From positions 186,001-250,000 of the forward strand of contig VWZL01005057.1 in the NCBI GenBank assembly GCA_013396915.1: a stretch of 64,000 bases of DNA, in the 5' to 3' direction. The DNA is from Stercorarius parasiticus. Its lineage: Eukaryota > Chordata > Aves > Charadriiformes > Stercorariidae. Under the pieces are notes generated by a model. The model made no database searches. It saw only the letters and a program-made list of their open reading frames with translations, and had not been told where the DNA came from. The position numbers were made by a program, and so were the translations under genes. Shown piece after piece: positions 37,487-50,670 of this stretch. The stretch's first letter is position 1; each line of letters starts with the position of its first letter.

Positions 37487-37957
37487 TTAGTGGACCTTGT
37501 GGTCCATAGTCAATTTGGTCTTCGGGATCTGTGGATCAGAGGTTAAAAGCCCTGCCCTCGCACTCTTTTGAAAAATTGATTTGTTAAAGCTTGTCACTTT
37601 AAGGGACCGACTGGCTGCTACAACTGTTAGGGTGCCTTTTGATTTCATTACACTTCTCCTATTTAAATCTGTGGTTAGACTGAATGAGCAGAATTCAAGC
37701 TGTAAAATCCCAGGTGGGGTTGGGAAGGCTGTAATAAGAGTATCCCAGTGGGCAATGATGGTTCTCCAACAAGATAAATGCTGCTTATCAGGGGGTTCAA
37801 CTACTGCTGGTAAAGAGCTCAGAAAGCGAAAGCTTAGGAACTGTAAATAAAAAATATTCTCAGTCATTGTAAAGCCTAGGTAATTATTTTCATAGCAGCT
37901 GATCCATAGGAAAAGGAACAGACTCTTGGCTGTGATGCTATAGCAAGCCTGGTTCAA
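37487..37957. other. Patch open on both strands, possible conserved element
   Basis: A minus-strand frame of 156 codons spans the patch, and a plus-strand frame of 89 codons (37581-37850) lies inside it. Neither shows a domain or splice context I trust. Long stop-free stretches on both strands often reflect even base composition in conserved noncoding DNA and not a gene. Function is unknown. Confidence 0.3.
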
Positions 37958-40321
37958 TCTCCTTGACCTTTGCCCATCGATTTATACAACTGCATCTGTC
38001 CATCTCCTGTGGACCTATGAAGAAGACACATCAAGTGCTGAAATAGGTACTGCACAGGGTAAGAACAGAAGGAGAAGGTTTCCAAAGTCAGTCACCAAGA
38101 CACATAATATTTTCTTTGCTCTCCCTGGCCCCTGAGGGAATTAAAAAAAAAAGGGTATTTTCTACTGGAAATCACTTTCCTGTGGTAACGTCATTCCCAC
38201 AGAAATATACTTATGGACCTACCTGGAAGTACCTGTGGTAGCTACATTACAAAGGTGGATGGACTTTAAATTTATCTTAGCAAAGCAGGTAAAGAGGGAT
38301 GCTGAGACAAGAGGATCCTGAGCCACTGGGTGCCAGTGCTGTCATGCCACTGCTGCTGACTTTCCTCCTCCTGACTTTCACTTCTGAAAACAAAAAGGTG
38401 GCATTGCTTACATGCAATAAAGTGAAAACGATCTACATCTGAGAACTAAAAAACCCAACAAGCTAAGCTACTTAGTGCTATGAAAAGACCTGATAAGGTG
38501 TTTTCTTTTCTCTCAGAAACTTAAGCCTTCTTTCAGAAGAAAAGAATTAAAAGCCAAGAGAAATACCATACCCCATATTATGAATATGACCTTGACATTA
38601 GCTGAGTAAAGTTATCCAACCTGAATGCCACTGAATTACTCCTTCCTGAGTGGTACTGAAGCTGTTGGTAACCTGAATTTCAGTAAATTTGTGGTTGTAG
38701 TTTAGAATGTATTTAGACAAAGACCAAATCATCTTTGAAAATAAGTCTCTTCTACTAAAACTCTGAAATATATGAACTTATTTGCACCCTTTTTATGACC
38801 AGAAAAGAACTGTGTTTATTTAATGTTACAGTTCATTAACTGACTTTCATTTCTTTATTATAGCCAGCTGAATTTTGTTGGTGACTGTTCTGTCTGGTTT
38901 TAGTTATGGTGAGCAATATAAAGACAGGTGATCTGAAAAAGTCATGGATGGTAAGAAGAGAACTGCCCTTCTAGGTACATCGGTGTCAAAAGGTACGTAA
39001 GAGCACGGCAGATCTAACATTCAACTTTGCAGGCGACTCAGTTTGCATTCTGAGCAATTCAGCCATAAAAATAAAAAAAAAAAGTTAACCCTTTGTGACA
39101 CTTCTCAAACAATGATTTCTTTCTGTTCCTGTAGCTGAGTGACAATGTTGCAAAAAAACAAATTCCACAGAAAAAAATTATCTAAGAGGTATCATTCCAT
39201 TTATAAATACATTAATTAAATAATATTTTGTTGGAATGCACAGACTTCATGGCTGCTGCTACTGCTAAGACTGTCATTTTGTTGGGAACAGCTACCATTC
39301 TCCCAGCGGCCATTTAGTGCTCTGGCAGGAAGCAACTCAGGATCAGCTAACGAAGCTCACACTAAATGGGATGGCTGTAGGCTGGTCTTGAGTGTGAGCC
39401 CTTTGGTGCTTGCCCGTTTACTCAGTTATCTCAAACCTTGTGGCATATGCTGTATTTCTGACAACAGTACCGAGTGTTATTCATACTGCAAGAGATTCTA
39501 AGTAACTGGGGAATAAATACAACAAACCTAACACATTGCTAACCTCTCTGCTATCAAATGGAAACCTCCCACTTCTGTCGTTTCCCTGGCAGAAATTAAA
39601 AGATGATTTGTACAGTTCTGCGATGCTCCTCTGCACACTGAAGGTGCTAGGAGAGTTGCTCCTGTATAGATAGGGTACTGCATGGTCGAGCAGCTCATCA
39701 CAAGAATTAGCCTTCTCATAAAATTCTAGAGATCCCAAACTTTTATTAAAAAAGTGCTAAAGAGCTAGGACAGATCACAGATGTTGAGATCCAGCCTAAA
39801 GCATAGTTTAGGGAGTTGGTTTTCTTTGCCAAACTAAATTATCTGAACAAATCTCTCGTATATACTCATAACTATATACCTCTACACCAGTGAACCAGAA
39901 ATCCACAACTTTGAGAGAGCTTTTTTGTTTATCAGTTTCTTACTTTCTTTGTAAAGACTTTTTAGGCCATGATACGTCAAGTAGATTAGCTGGTCTCCAT
40001 ATGAGAGCCCTACCTTTCAAAAAACTACTATTTTAATTTCTCCTTTCTCCATTTCCAAAGGTACAGAAAGAATGTTGGTACCATTGTTACCAACGCCAAT
40101 CGTGTATTTGGGATTTTCTCAAAGGTGAGGCAGCCTCTTGAGCAAGACACCATTCTTTCTGACGTTCTGTGCTCACACTTTACGGGGTTGTTCATAATGG
40201 ATTCCTGCTACCCCAGAGGGAGGACTTGGAGTTCTTTTCAAAGGGCACCGTCACTGCAGCCTTAACAGGACATTCTGCAGGCAAGAATGAGAGCACACCA
40301 CTTACAGTACAGACAGTGTTT
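37958..40321. other. Unique noncoding stretch
   Basis: No gene is supported. The segment at about 39220-39480 begins with an ATTAATTAAATAA run and continues as even-composition sequence without simple repeats, so it may be a regulatory element. Overlapping minus-strand frames at 39481-39738 are not recognisable. Confidence 0.4.
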
Positions 40322-40404
40322 GAGAAAGAGAGAAAGGAGAGAGAGAAAGAAGGAGAGGAAAAAAGGAAGGCAAGATGGGGGACAGGGGAGAGAGAGGGAG
40401 GACG
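40322..40404 (+). repeat. GA-rich (polypurine) tract
   Basis: About 80 bases on the plus strand are almost entirely A and G (GAGAAAGAGAGAAAGGAGAG at its start). It is a simple-sequence polypurine/polypyrimidine tract, a class that can adopt triplex structures. The frame reading through it (40169-40504) owes its K/E/R richness to the repeat. Confidence 0.8.
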
Positions 40405-42556
40405 GACTGAATGTACTGAACAGTTTCATATGGAAAAGTTTTCATTTACTGAGTTTGAAGAGTACAAAGTTCGAATTCAGAGTTTAATTACCATTACTTT
40501 TTAGCTCAGGTCACTTCAGTATTACTTGGTGCTGGTGTGATTTGCCATGCTGTCTCAGAGGGGTGATGAGGATAAGGACTCAGTGCATCTCGGGAAAAAC
40601 AGTTTAGCAGAGTAGCCGTGGCCACCTGCTCAACCACCAACTGTTCACACATTCTTTTCCATTTTTTTAAGCAAATGTGCCAAAGGATATCAAAACACAT
40701 TTATCAGAACACTAAAGTAATAAACTAGAACAAGGTGTCGGTTTAAATAGGAAATGCAGTGGAAAGATATATTAAAAACGTTTCAAAAACGCTCCTCTTG
40801 ATTTCGTCCTTGAAGGGTGAGTTAGTCCCTCCAGTATTATTTTCTAGTTCAGCAGCTTCCTGCGGCTTCCTGAGTTGCACAGCGATAGACACCCCTAGCA
40901 AAGACTCCCTCCTCCTGCCACGCTGAGACTCTAGCTCCCGGTCCTGCTCTTTCCTCCCCTGCTCTCACATCCTCGCATCCCCCAACACCTTCTTCATGCT
41001 GGGCACACTCAACAGATAGAAACTATATTACCTTCCCTCCACAACAACCATCCCAAACACATCGGCCAGGCTGTTCCCTTTCTGTCTGTTACCCCATCTC
41101 AGAAATCTTCTTCCAGGTCATACAAAGCCTTTGTATACAAACTGGAAAAAAACAACCTAAATACACATCCCTTTTATCATTGTGCTATAAAGGGAGGCAG
41201 CTTCATTTGTGCAGACCTATAGGTTGTAGATATCTGAAATGGAATTTTCTGTTCTATGGAAATAATTCCTCTCCTGCTATTTTTACCATTTTAATTCAAT
41301 ATGAAAATGAGAAAATCTAACATGACAGAAATTCCAGTTTTTGCCTATTTATAATAATTCAGCATATGTTGCAGCGTATTTTCTGCATGGAATAAATCAG
41401 CACATTAGGTATTTTAAACACATATTGATTTTTTATCAAAATATCGATGATTTCAAAGGAAGACCCAAACATCCTGACTATTTTAAAAATTTCTTTCATT
41501 TTGGTTTAATCGATTTCTGTTACAGCTGTCCTTATAAGAGCTTCATTAATTTAAATTCAGTTCAAGAGAGATACAAGACAATGCTTTGAACAAGATAGAT
41601 TCCAATTGTTTGTTATGTTAAAAGCAAAAACTTTATTATAAACTCTGCATCTAATACTCATGAGGAAATAATTAAATTTATACAGTACATTAAGATTTTC
41701 AGAAATGTTAGCTGTGTTTGGTTATCTGTTTTTTCAATATGAATAATCAGTATTTCCAAAAATTAGTCCTTCTTAAATTGGACAGCTGAAATCACTAGGC
41801 ATTTTGGTCCTTCTTTTCTTTTGCCTTTTTTTCCCCACTATTTTTTAGCATTTTTTTTTTCATTTTCAAGGTAAAATACTTCCTTTTATTCAAGGCATCT
41901 CTAGATATGCAACACACCTAGGAGAGGAGATTAAACTAAACAAAAGCTGTGTGTTTAATATAGTGCCATAGAGTGCAACATTCCTATCTTGATATCTTAT
42001 CAAAGACTTATAGAGGAGGGAAATACATTCTTGCAAATTTTCAGCAGGGAAATGTAACAACTTCTTGTAAAGACTTCAAATAAAATCAGCGTGTGACAGA
42101 ACCATGTAAACTTCTTGGATTTCTGAGTGTTAGAGGAGGGTCCCCCCCACTGCCTTCACTGGCAAAGGCCACCAGTAATCCCCAAACTGTCTCATGCTGG
42201 AACAATGGAAATCTTTAGGAGATGGTGTAGTCTGAAGCCCAGCAATTTCCTAGTTTTAAATTAAGTATAGAAATCAGAGCCTGAGGCTATCCATGCTGTA
42301 CTCCAGATGATACCAGACCAGTGATGGATTCAATTATTTCTTTTTGGAGATGTAAAATTCACTTGCAGAGAATCTCCAGGTGTGTTAAAATCTCTTCTTT
42401 CTGGGTGAAAGTGCAATCTACATCTGCCCCGTTCAGCTAAAACGTGGCTATGCAAACGGGCACCTTCCTAATGGGCACACAGAGGGTATGGTCAGCAACA
42501 GCACCAACATCCTGAGTTTTAAAAGGAGCCTGTGAGAAGTTGTTGAAGCACAGTAT

Positions 42557-42592
42557 CTTTCTTTCTTTCTTTCTCTCTTTTTTTTTGTTTTT
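42557..42592 (+). repeat. (CTTT)n microsatellite
   Basis: Four consecutive CTTT units are followed by a CT step and a T8 run interrupted by a G. Short tetranucleotide microsatellite. Confidence 0.85.
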
Positions 42593-43920
42593 ATATTGAT
42601 GCAAACTAAAATGTCCTTGCAGTTATATGTCATTATCCCCATCACTTCCTCCAACCTATCAAGTTGCTCATGTGGATGCTTCCTAATCTGCTTTGGAGTT
42701 TAGAGTTTATTGTAATCAAGTCAAAGTAAATTGGGTTAACAAAGACCTATTTATTAGATTCCTGAGTAAACCTGATGATTTTGAACCTGGCAGCCCAAGA
42801 GCTGAGTGGGAGGACAGAAAGTACAGTACCGAGCAGAGGGGAAAAAAATGTCAGGCAGCGAAAGGAAGATAAAGAACCATAACTCCCAATTTGGCAGTGG
42901 GGAAGATACCTCTGTCAGGGGCAGATATTGTCAGCTCTCCCATAATGATTCTCTCCCTTCTCCTTCAAGGAAATTACAGATGTGTTTGCAGGCAAGTAAT
43001 TGTTCTCCCCTCCCTTTCATCCTCACGCTTTTTAGTGATAAAAGTATGCTTTCTTGCACCCATTATCTAGGTGCTTCATTGTATGTAATACAAAAAGAGG
43101 CCAAGAGGAAGCAAAGAGAGAAGATGCTCCAACAAATCTCAGATCTCAGGGCTCCTCACAGAACTCCAGTGTTTGCAATCCCTGAATTCTCTCTCAATGC
43201 CAACTGTTATGATTTGCTTGAATAGAGGGGGTAAAACAGGATGCTAAACTTGGGAACAATTCCGTGCACAAGCTACAGCAACAGTCCAGCTGTTGCTTTT
43301 ACATGAAAAATTGTCCAATTATTTACTTGAAATTGCACAAATTCTATCATGGTCCCAGGCTTTTCTGGCATTCATCTGTCACACTGTCTGTCATATAAAA
43401 CCGCCCAGAATTAAAATCCACATCCCTTCACTATCTCAGCAAAGAGTTGTCGGCCAGGGCTCTTGTTCTGATGGATGATACTAGTGACAGCTGCCAGAAA
43501 ACACAGCTAAATTGCTGAAGAGATACCTTGAAGGCGTATGCAGCAATACGTATTACCTAAAAAGAACCAATATATATCTTTCTGTTCATCAGTTTGTACT
43601 CGTACACTTTATTCTTTAATACGAGCCTTCTAAATCCAATTTCTGTGGAGTTACTTATTCAGACATCGCTAGTATGATTAATAAAAATAGAACTGGAATT
43701 GACAATGGCTAGATTAAAATGCCAAGTTTAACCATCAGAAGCTATAAATTGGTATAGATCTATTGACAGAAGTATGCCAAGGGTTTGGTCACTCTTCTTT
43801 ATAATATCATTATTTCATTATCATACATTTACTGGCAGAATGGCACACCTCCTAAACCTGACTACTGAAGTAAGCCCAGAATTTTTTTTAAACTCTGAGC
43901 TGATTTTGGATGTCTCATGT

Positions 43921-43958
43921 TATTTTCTTTTCCTTTTTTCCTTCTTTTTTTTTTTTTT
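43921..43958 (+). repeat. Polypyrimidine/T-rich tract
   Basis: A run of T with a few C, ending in T14. Low-complexity sequence, and no splice acceptor AG with a recognisable exon follows directly. Confidence 0.8.
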
Positions 43959-44299
43959 CAATTAGCCAACTGAATGTACTTGATTTGTAGTGAGACTGAT
44001 TCGTCCTTAATTTCTAAAGCAGATCCAGCTTGCACAGAGCTCAAATCGATCTATGAGTCTTTCTGCCAAGTAGGTCCCATATTTAGAGATGGCCTGTCAG
44101 GAATAAGTGGATTTGGAAACACAGCTTCCGGTTTCCTGGGATTTTGTATTTTTCATTTAGTTTTGGTCAAAATCAGACCAATTGCTTATTTTTATCATAT
44201 TCAGCTAATTTTGAATGAAATTATTCTGACCAGATTAATTTTCAATAAAAACCGTTCTATCAAAACATTTCTAAGCAGCTTTAATAGAAATTATAAAAT

Positions 44300-44416
44300 C
44301 AGTGTTTCTCAAAATTTAAGGTTATCATCAGCACCCTTTAGCTCTGCATAAGCTCTAAAGTACTGACAGTCCAAAAAAGCACAGAAGAAAATAGTGTTAA
44401 AAAAGGAGAAACACTG
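44300..44416. mobile_element. Possible hAT-type MITE with 11-bp terminal inverted repeats
   Basis: CAGTGTTTCTC at 44300-44310 is the exact reverse complement of GAGAAACACTG at 44406-44416, bounding a 117-bp segment. Both the CAGTG start and the TTCTC core are typical of hAT/Charlie-group DNA-transposon ends, and GCACCCTTTA just inside the left end also recalls that group. Such short elements carry no transposase and are moved by an enzyme from elsewhere. The 8-bp target duplication expected for hAT elements is not visible (TATAAAAT to the left, GGGTGAAA to the right), so the element is either old or the match is coincidental. Confidence 0.4.
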
Positions 44417-47400
44417 GGGTGAAATAGCTGAGGTCAAACTTCAGGTCAGTAGAAGAGGCCCAAAGAGAGCACAGGTCTCCTTACTCCTCGACTGGGGCCA
44501 GACGGTGGCCAGCAGCGTCTCTAATTAGCAGTGTAGATATCCACTTTATTCATGTCAATGGTATTTACCTACTTAAAGCTGTGACCACAGTTAAAGAGTC
44601 ACATTGAGGTTCCCTTGAAAATCCAGGTTGTTATTTTATAATTAGCATAGTATATATACACACAGGACAAGGCTGTCTCAGCAATAGATTTAATTCAGCA
44701 GCTAAGCCTTGGCAGTCAGGGTACATTTTAAATACTCTAAAGCTGTTTATTTAGTCCCTGTTAATTTTAGCACTGAAAAAGCTCACCACACATTTGTTTC
44801 ATGGTACTGCTATTTCCCCAGCAGATTCTGCTCTTGTTGGTTTTTTTTTTTTCCCAATCAATGAATAGAACAGAAATAATATCTTCAGTTGGTTCAGTGT
44901 ATATATTAAAAATTAAACTACTCCCATCTCTTAAGGTTTCTGACAAAAACATGGAGGTGCAAAACTTTCAACCTAAACTGTGGCATCTTATGCAGAAGTA
45001 GACATGTAACTGTATCTGTTGGGTTTGTTTTTTTCCCCAGATAAAATACCGCTTCATGGATTTCTATTTCTGTTATTTAAACTACCACAGAGCAATCAGG
45101 ATATGCAGTGAGACAAAAATAAGACTGTTAGTATTTTAAACACTTTACAGAGTATAACTTAAAAATAACATTTAAGCATTAATTTTCTGATAAAACATAC
45201 AAAATATGAACTTCTCAAAAAATAATAATTTCACTAGCAAGATATTCAAAGAAATATAAATGATTCAGGGGAAACTGAGGGTACAGATCTGGTGCAGTTT
45301 TTTTAGAAACCCGGCTCCATAATTTCACATCGAAACGTAGATAGTTACCACACACAGTCACAGTTCCACTTGTAGTCTGTAGCTATCATAAAGCAATGTT
45401 TTCATAATAGTCATGTATCCCACAGTCCTTTCACCTTACAGGATAGCTAATTCAATATTGCAATTGAGAGAGATTCAGCTGGCCCAAGAGCTGGTTAAGC
45501 TATGGACCAGCTACGATGAATGAAAAATTTTGGAGGGTATATGCCCTCCTCATTCAAAGTCTCCATTAGGTTGCTTCAAGGTGGCATTGGTTCCTTGTTG
45601 ATGAAGCTCAAAAGCGTTAAGTACCTGCCTATCTGGTGTTCAAATACAGACAAAGGAAGCCAAGGTGAATGGGACTACAAAATCTGAAAAAAGGAGAGAA
45701 AGAATCTGCTCATATAAACACCTTGAAGCAGCATACTGGAAAGCAGCATTCAGGAAGGCAATGCAGTTACAGAAAGAATTGCCTAAGCAAGGATGAGGTC
45801 AATAAGAAGCAACTGAAAGACTTGAATGCTGATGGGGGAAATCTGGAGAGACAAGAATGTAAAATGCACTATATAAAAAATACTATCGAAGGGATAGATG
45901 AAACCATGAGGAGGAGTTCTCATCACTGGAATCAAAGGTGTGTGGTGGCCAGGAAAAACAGGAATAAAGGTTACATGGGTGGGACAGCACTTTATGATAA
46001 TTGACAGCTTTAGGTTTGTTTTTTTTTTAAAAAATTGTTAGCGTAGATAAAACTGGATTGGTTTAGGACAAAATCTCTTTGAGGTAGAATGGTTTGTGGT
46101 AGGGACCTATTCTTGGTCTCCACACTTGGTTATAGATATAAGAACTTTTTGTTAGGGGAGCTATACATTCTTGGTATAACATAATTCACCTTACCTTTTC
46201 TGTTTTACAGGAGTATTTTTGACAAATTAATTTGGACTGGATACACCTGACATGAAAATGTCATGCTGGAAGACACAAAATTCTGCTCTGTTCTTCCTTT
46301 TTTATCACTATAATGACGGGTTCAAACTTTGGGAAAGAGTCTAGAGTAACTCACATTTCTGTCTGATAAAATTAAAGCATAGGCTTTTGGCAAAAAATTA
46401 ATATCCATCACTGATTTTTGAAAAGTTCATCAAGAGAAATTAAATATTGTGAAGTGATGGAAGAGTAATTTTGAAGTAAAAATATCACAGCCTGTTTGGT
46501 AACAAAGGAATAAAATATTTTTTTTTAATGGTAGAAAAATAACTGTTACTTTGAGAAGTGGACTCAGTTGCTTTGCAAAATTTATATATCTTACATCATC
46601 TATTCATAAAATATTTATAAATATTAAAAGATGCATACAATATTTTTCAGAAGCTTGTTTTAATAATTGTGTGGCTTGACTTTTATTGTTTGAACATGAA
46701 ATTGTGGGCTTCAAGGATACTTTTTTACCTTTTATTTCTTTTCTAGACAAGCCCAAGGACTTAGTCTAATATTTGATTTTTATTTCCTTTGCATACAATA
46801 TTCACACACATACAGTGTGTTTCTGCAGGGCAACTAGGGGTGCTGGTGTTTACACTAGTATGACCATACACATATGAGAGTAACAAAGGGAGAAAGCTGC
46901 CTGGGTAATCTCCAGGTGAGACAAGCTGAGGCATTGCTTGTAATATATTTAATTATTTTTCTTAAATTACTTGGTAGATTAAAATACAGAGTTAAAAAAA
47001 CTTCCTTAATCTTTTAATAAATTTGTTGACCATCCAATAGCACTGTAAACAGTCGGGCTTAAATTTGGATTCTACTCAAATTAGTTGATAAAAGAGATAT
47101 TAAACAGCCCCAGCAAGAAAAGTTGCAGCATTTTTGTTCGATAATTAGCATTTGTCAGTTCTGTAGTAGGAAAAAGCAATATAAATCAAAAAGCAACCGA
47201 AAGTACACTTTACTGTTTAAAATAATTGAAAAATAAGCACCAACGTGGTATGTTCTAAACACCTACTGCCACGACCTGCTATTATCTTTATTTGTATGTG
47301 GACCATTTTGAGGTTTTCTCTTAAAACAATTTTTAGGATTTTCATTTCAAATTATGGTAGAGTGGAATAAACTTGTGACCAATCTTGTTACAAGTATTGC

Positions 47401-48394
47401 TGATACAGATTTTCCGCTTTTGTTTGTAATGATCACTAAGAATTTTATTGATAAAATAAAGGTTTCTGGCCAAGTAAGGATCAGATTTATGGGCATGTCA
47501 CAGGACTATGAAAAACAGTGAATTTGTGAATTTGTTTGGTTTTGTTTTTTTTTTTAAAGTGCTTCAGAAGCTTGAAACTAAAATCTACATTCAAAGTCAC
47601 CATGAAAGGGAAATATTAAATTAATTATCAAATGAAACAACTTTGGGTAACAAATTAAACTTTATAAACCACTAAACAAAAGACCAATGCGAAATCTTGG
47701 CTTCTTTTGCCCCCAGTGACCAAACTCAGCGAGGTCTAAGGAGGACTTCAGATTTATTTTATATGACTCACTCAAGCAGATGGACACACTTCCTAAGACT
47801 GCTCTCCAAAACTTTGCTGGAAAAACAATTAAACACACCAGACAGTGATCTAATTACGTATTTCACAGATAGGATCCTGCATAAAGAAATGTTTACATTC
47901 TTGAACATGATGTAAGAAAACTACAATTAATTTCCTTGGCCAAGGAGTGTGACTATAGAAGCCTGAAATGCAGCTTAAGCACCTGGAAAAAAAGCAACTC
48001 TATTTTTCCCCAGTAAATGCTATTCCTACCTGTGGATTGAAACCAACTTCCTCTGTCTTTGAAGCCCAGAGGTGGGTTATGCTGTGTTTGACATTGCTTG
48101 TTGAAGAGAACTGAAGTAGTTCTGGAAGAGGAAGTGAACAAACTTGCTCAATATGATGCTGCAACTGGTCTACCCGCCTAATCCACAAAGGCTAGAGTAC
48201 CTCACCCCAGGTGTACACAGCTTCTGGCAGCCAAGCACCTAGCCTGCGTGGCGACAGACACGTTCTCTGCAGAAAGGTATATTCCCCTATTTGGGTGCTC
48301 TTCTTTCTGTGTTCCCCTTTGTCGGGACTTTTAAGATGGAACTTTTGCTATCTTTGAAAAGGAGATACAGAAACAGAGAGATAGAAAGAATGCA
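44417..48394. other. AT-rich unique noncoding stretch
   Basis: No gene is supported. A lysine- and asparagine-rich frame of 111 codons (45669-46004, plus) is not recognisable. T-rich runs occur near 44841, 46018 and 47545. No dispersed repeat is identified. Confidence 0.4.
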
Positions 48395-48570
48395 TTAGCT
48401 AGACCAGCCCCTTGCCCCAAAGTCAGATCATCTATTCCCAAGTTTTTACTGACAGCTGTTTGTCAAGAGTCTTCTTGAAAACCTGCAATGAGGGAGACTT
48501 CACAGCATCCCCAGGCAACCTATTACTTATTGCAAACCATCTGAAAACAAGCTCAAAGGTGCAGAAGGTA
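48395..48570 (-). mobile_element. Old CR1 LINE fragment, reverse orientation
   Basis: The plus strand reads as the reverse complement of a CR1 3' region. Key stretches are AGACCAGCCCCTTGCCCC, CTGACAGCTGTTTGTC, TTCTTGAAAACCTGCAATG and CCCCAGGCAACCTATT. The last corresponds to the region at about 22370-22400 in the other CR1 copy read backward. Divergence is clearly higher than in the copy at 21423-22540, and both ends fade, so the boundaries are approximate. It probably belongs to an older CR1 subfamily shared among amniotes. No open frame survives. Confidence 0.7.
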
Positions 48571-50670
48571 AATTAAAAATCTGCTTAGAAACCTCAAACA
48601 GGTGCTTTGGGGAAATCACAATCTGCTTTAACACTTGGAGAATACTGTTTGTCTTATTCATGAAATCTGTAAGTATTGCATATATAATTACATAAAGCAG
48701 TAATATGCTAAGTACCGTTAACTGGTACTACAGACTACTTAACAATCAGTCCTAGTCTCGGGCTGTCTATTGTATCTGGTCTACAAAAAGAACTACTACC
48801 TTTGTCCCTTTTGTTGTACTCAATGTATAAAAGAAGAGGCAGCCCATGGGCAGAGCAATCAAAAAGTACAAGACAGCACTGGAGAGCAGGTAGGCAGTAT
48901 TTCGAATTTCAAACTTGCACAAAGTTTTTGTAAGCTTTTAATGGAATCATGGCACCGAAGGAAGAAAGGGAGATAACTTTGCACTTATTTGTAGATAACT
49001 CCCTACAGGTACGAGAAGCATCACAGAAAAAGCAGGAAGACTGTTTTAGTGTGAATCCTGCAATACAGGAGGTTGATGGCATGGACTAGTCAAGAGCAAG
49101 ACAAGTGGCTTCTCTGAAATGAATGGGAGATTATTTTAGAAATGATAGGGCAATAGTAAGAAAATGGGAATAGACTGTGAGCTGCTTAGAAATTGATGGT
49201 GAGCAGCTTGTATTTGATTAGATTAACAGAAAGAGAACCACAGAGAACTGCTTATACAAGACTTATAAATGAAGAAGTAGTACCGGAAATAAATCTTCTC
49301 CTCAATATTCTTCTGGAAGATAACAGGGGAAATAGGGAAGATTACATTTGCCAAGGCTGGGCAAAAGAATACTTTAAGTGATGTAAGTACAAAAAAAGGC
49401 TAGATGAAAATTTCATCTCTGTGCACTGATATAAAGTCCATGTTTTAGTTATGTTATTCAGGAAGAAAAAAAATATCTGCAAAAGCTAGACATAACTTGC
49501 ATGTTGGAAACACAAATGAGTCTGAACTGAGGTTATTACTTGTAGAAGACTGGTATGACGACAGTGACATTTTCTGCAATGATTAGGAAAATAGGTAGTA
49601 AGATGACTTGTGGGAATTAAAATTAAAAGCTCCATTTATCAGCCACGCATTACTAGAGGCAATTGCTTGTAAATCAAAGGAAGACATCTGAGGCATGGGA
49701 CAAGATCTAAGTGTGGGGGAAAAAAGAAATCAATCTAGATTGAGTTGTAGATCTGTGAGTAAACCCACTGGGAGAAAAGTTTGTGCTTGCTGATGATGCG
49801 TATAGATGGGAACTACTTAGGGAAAAGAAATTTTAGCTAGTTTTAGTGTGTGGTCTTTTTGTACCACACAATGCAAAACACTTCTGTTGTGACATGTATA
49901 ATGACACTGCTTTGGATCACTATTATGCTTACACATTGCAATCATAGTGAAGGAGTGATTAGCAAAGAGGAAAAAATAACTTTCTGAAGCTTTATCAGTC
50001 TTCAAGACATGCTGATTTCTGGTTCATCTAAAGAAATATGTTGCTGGCACAAACTGAATTCTCAACTTGTTGCTTCACAAGTACTTTAAAGTGTTAAATA
50101 TTCAAAATAAATATTAAAAGTATGTTTAGCTGACTAGATTTTGTGATGATATTGGCTAATGTCACTATGACATTGGAGATTTTAATTCCAACTCAGAACT
50201 ATTACCGATGAAAGAAACTTTGGTAATAAGAAAAGGTGATACTAATAAAGCATTGATCTTGTATTTCTCTGATGCTAGTGAAGAAATTTAGAAGCAGAGA
50301 ACTCTATACCGAGGAAGTTCTCACTGGATATTTCCATGGCAAGACAGTGTACACATGAGGGACTAGTTCTGGACAGGTTTCATTGCACCAAGGAACTCTG
50401 TAAATCTTCTAAATGGTCATGAGACCATACAAGTTTATTCGGTACAAGGCCATTATCACAAAACCAACTTTTTTACTCCCTGCTATTTTTCCCATCGAGC
50501 AGAACTGGAGTACACCTAGAAAGATAAAGACCAAGATATTTTCAGAGACCCCCACAGGCTCCAGCCCTCCTCCTGGTAGAGATGTATTCTTGAGACCTCA
50601 GTTGTTACTAGAGAGCTTCTAGCCTGTGTTCTGATCTGCATTTGTTTACACACAAAATCACAAACTTGAA
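48571..50670. other. Unique noncoding stretch
   Basis: No gene is supported. Frames of 60-70 codons (48770-48976, 49193-49381, 49817-50005) have no recognisable features. The sequence 48900-49800 is purine-rich on the plus strand and could be an unrecognised old repeat. Confidence 0.4.

Larger units (their letters stand above)
40405..44299. other. Unique noncoding stretch with T-rich microsatellites
   Basis: No gene is supported. A 139-codon plus-strand frame (42806-43225) shows no domain. The area 42840-43220 and that near 43300-43480 have even composition and may be conserved. Simple repeats are listed separately. Confidence 0.4.

Noticed and set aside
39084..39096. TTAACCCTTTG resembling a piggyBac-type end
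   Set aside because: No matching inverted end or second TTAA at a plausible distance; the word is short and follows an A-run.
42806..43225. 139-codon plus-strand frame
   Set aside because: No domain recognised; the region may be conserved noncoding DNA, but coding potential is not supported.
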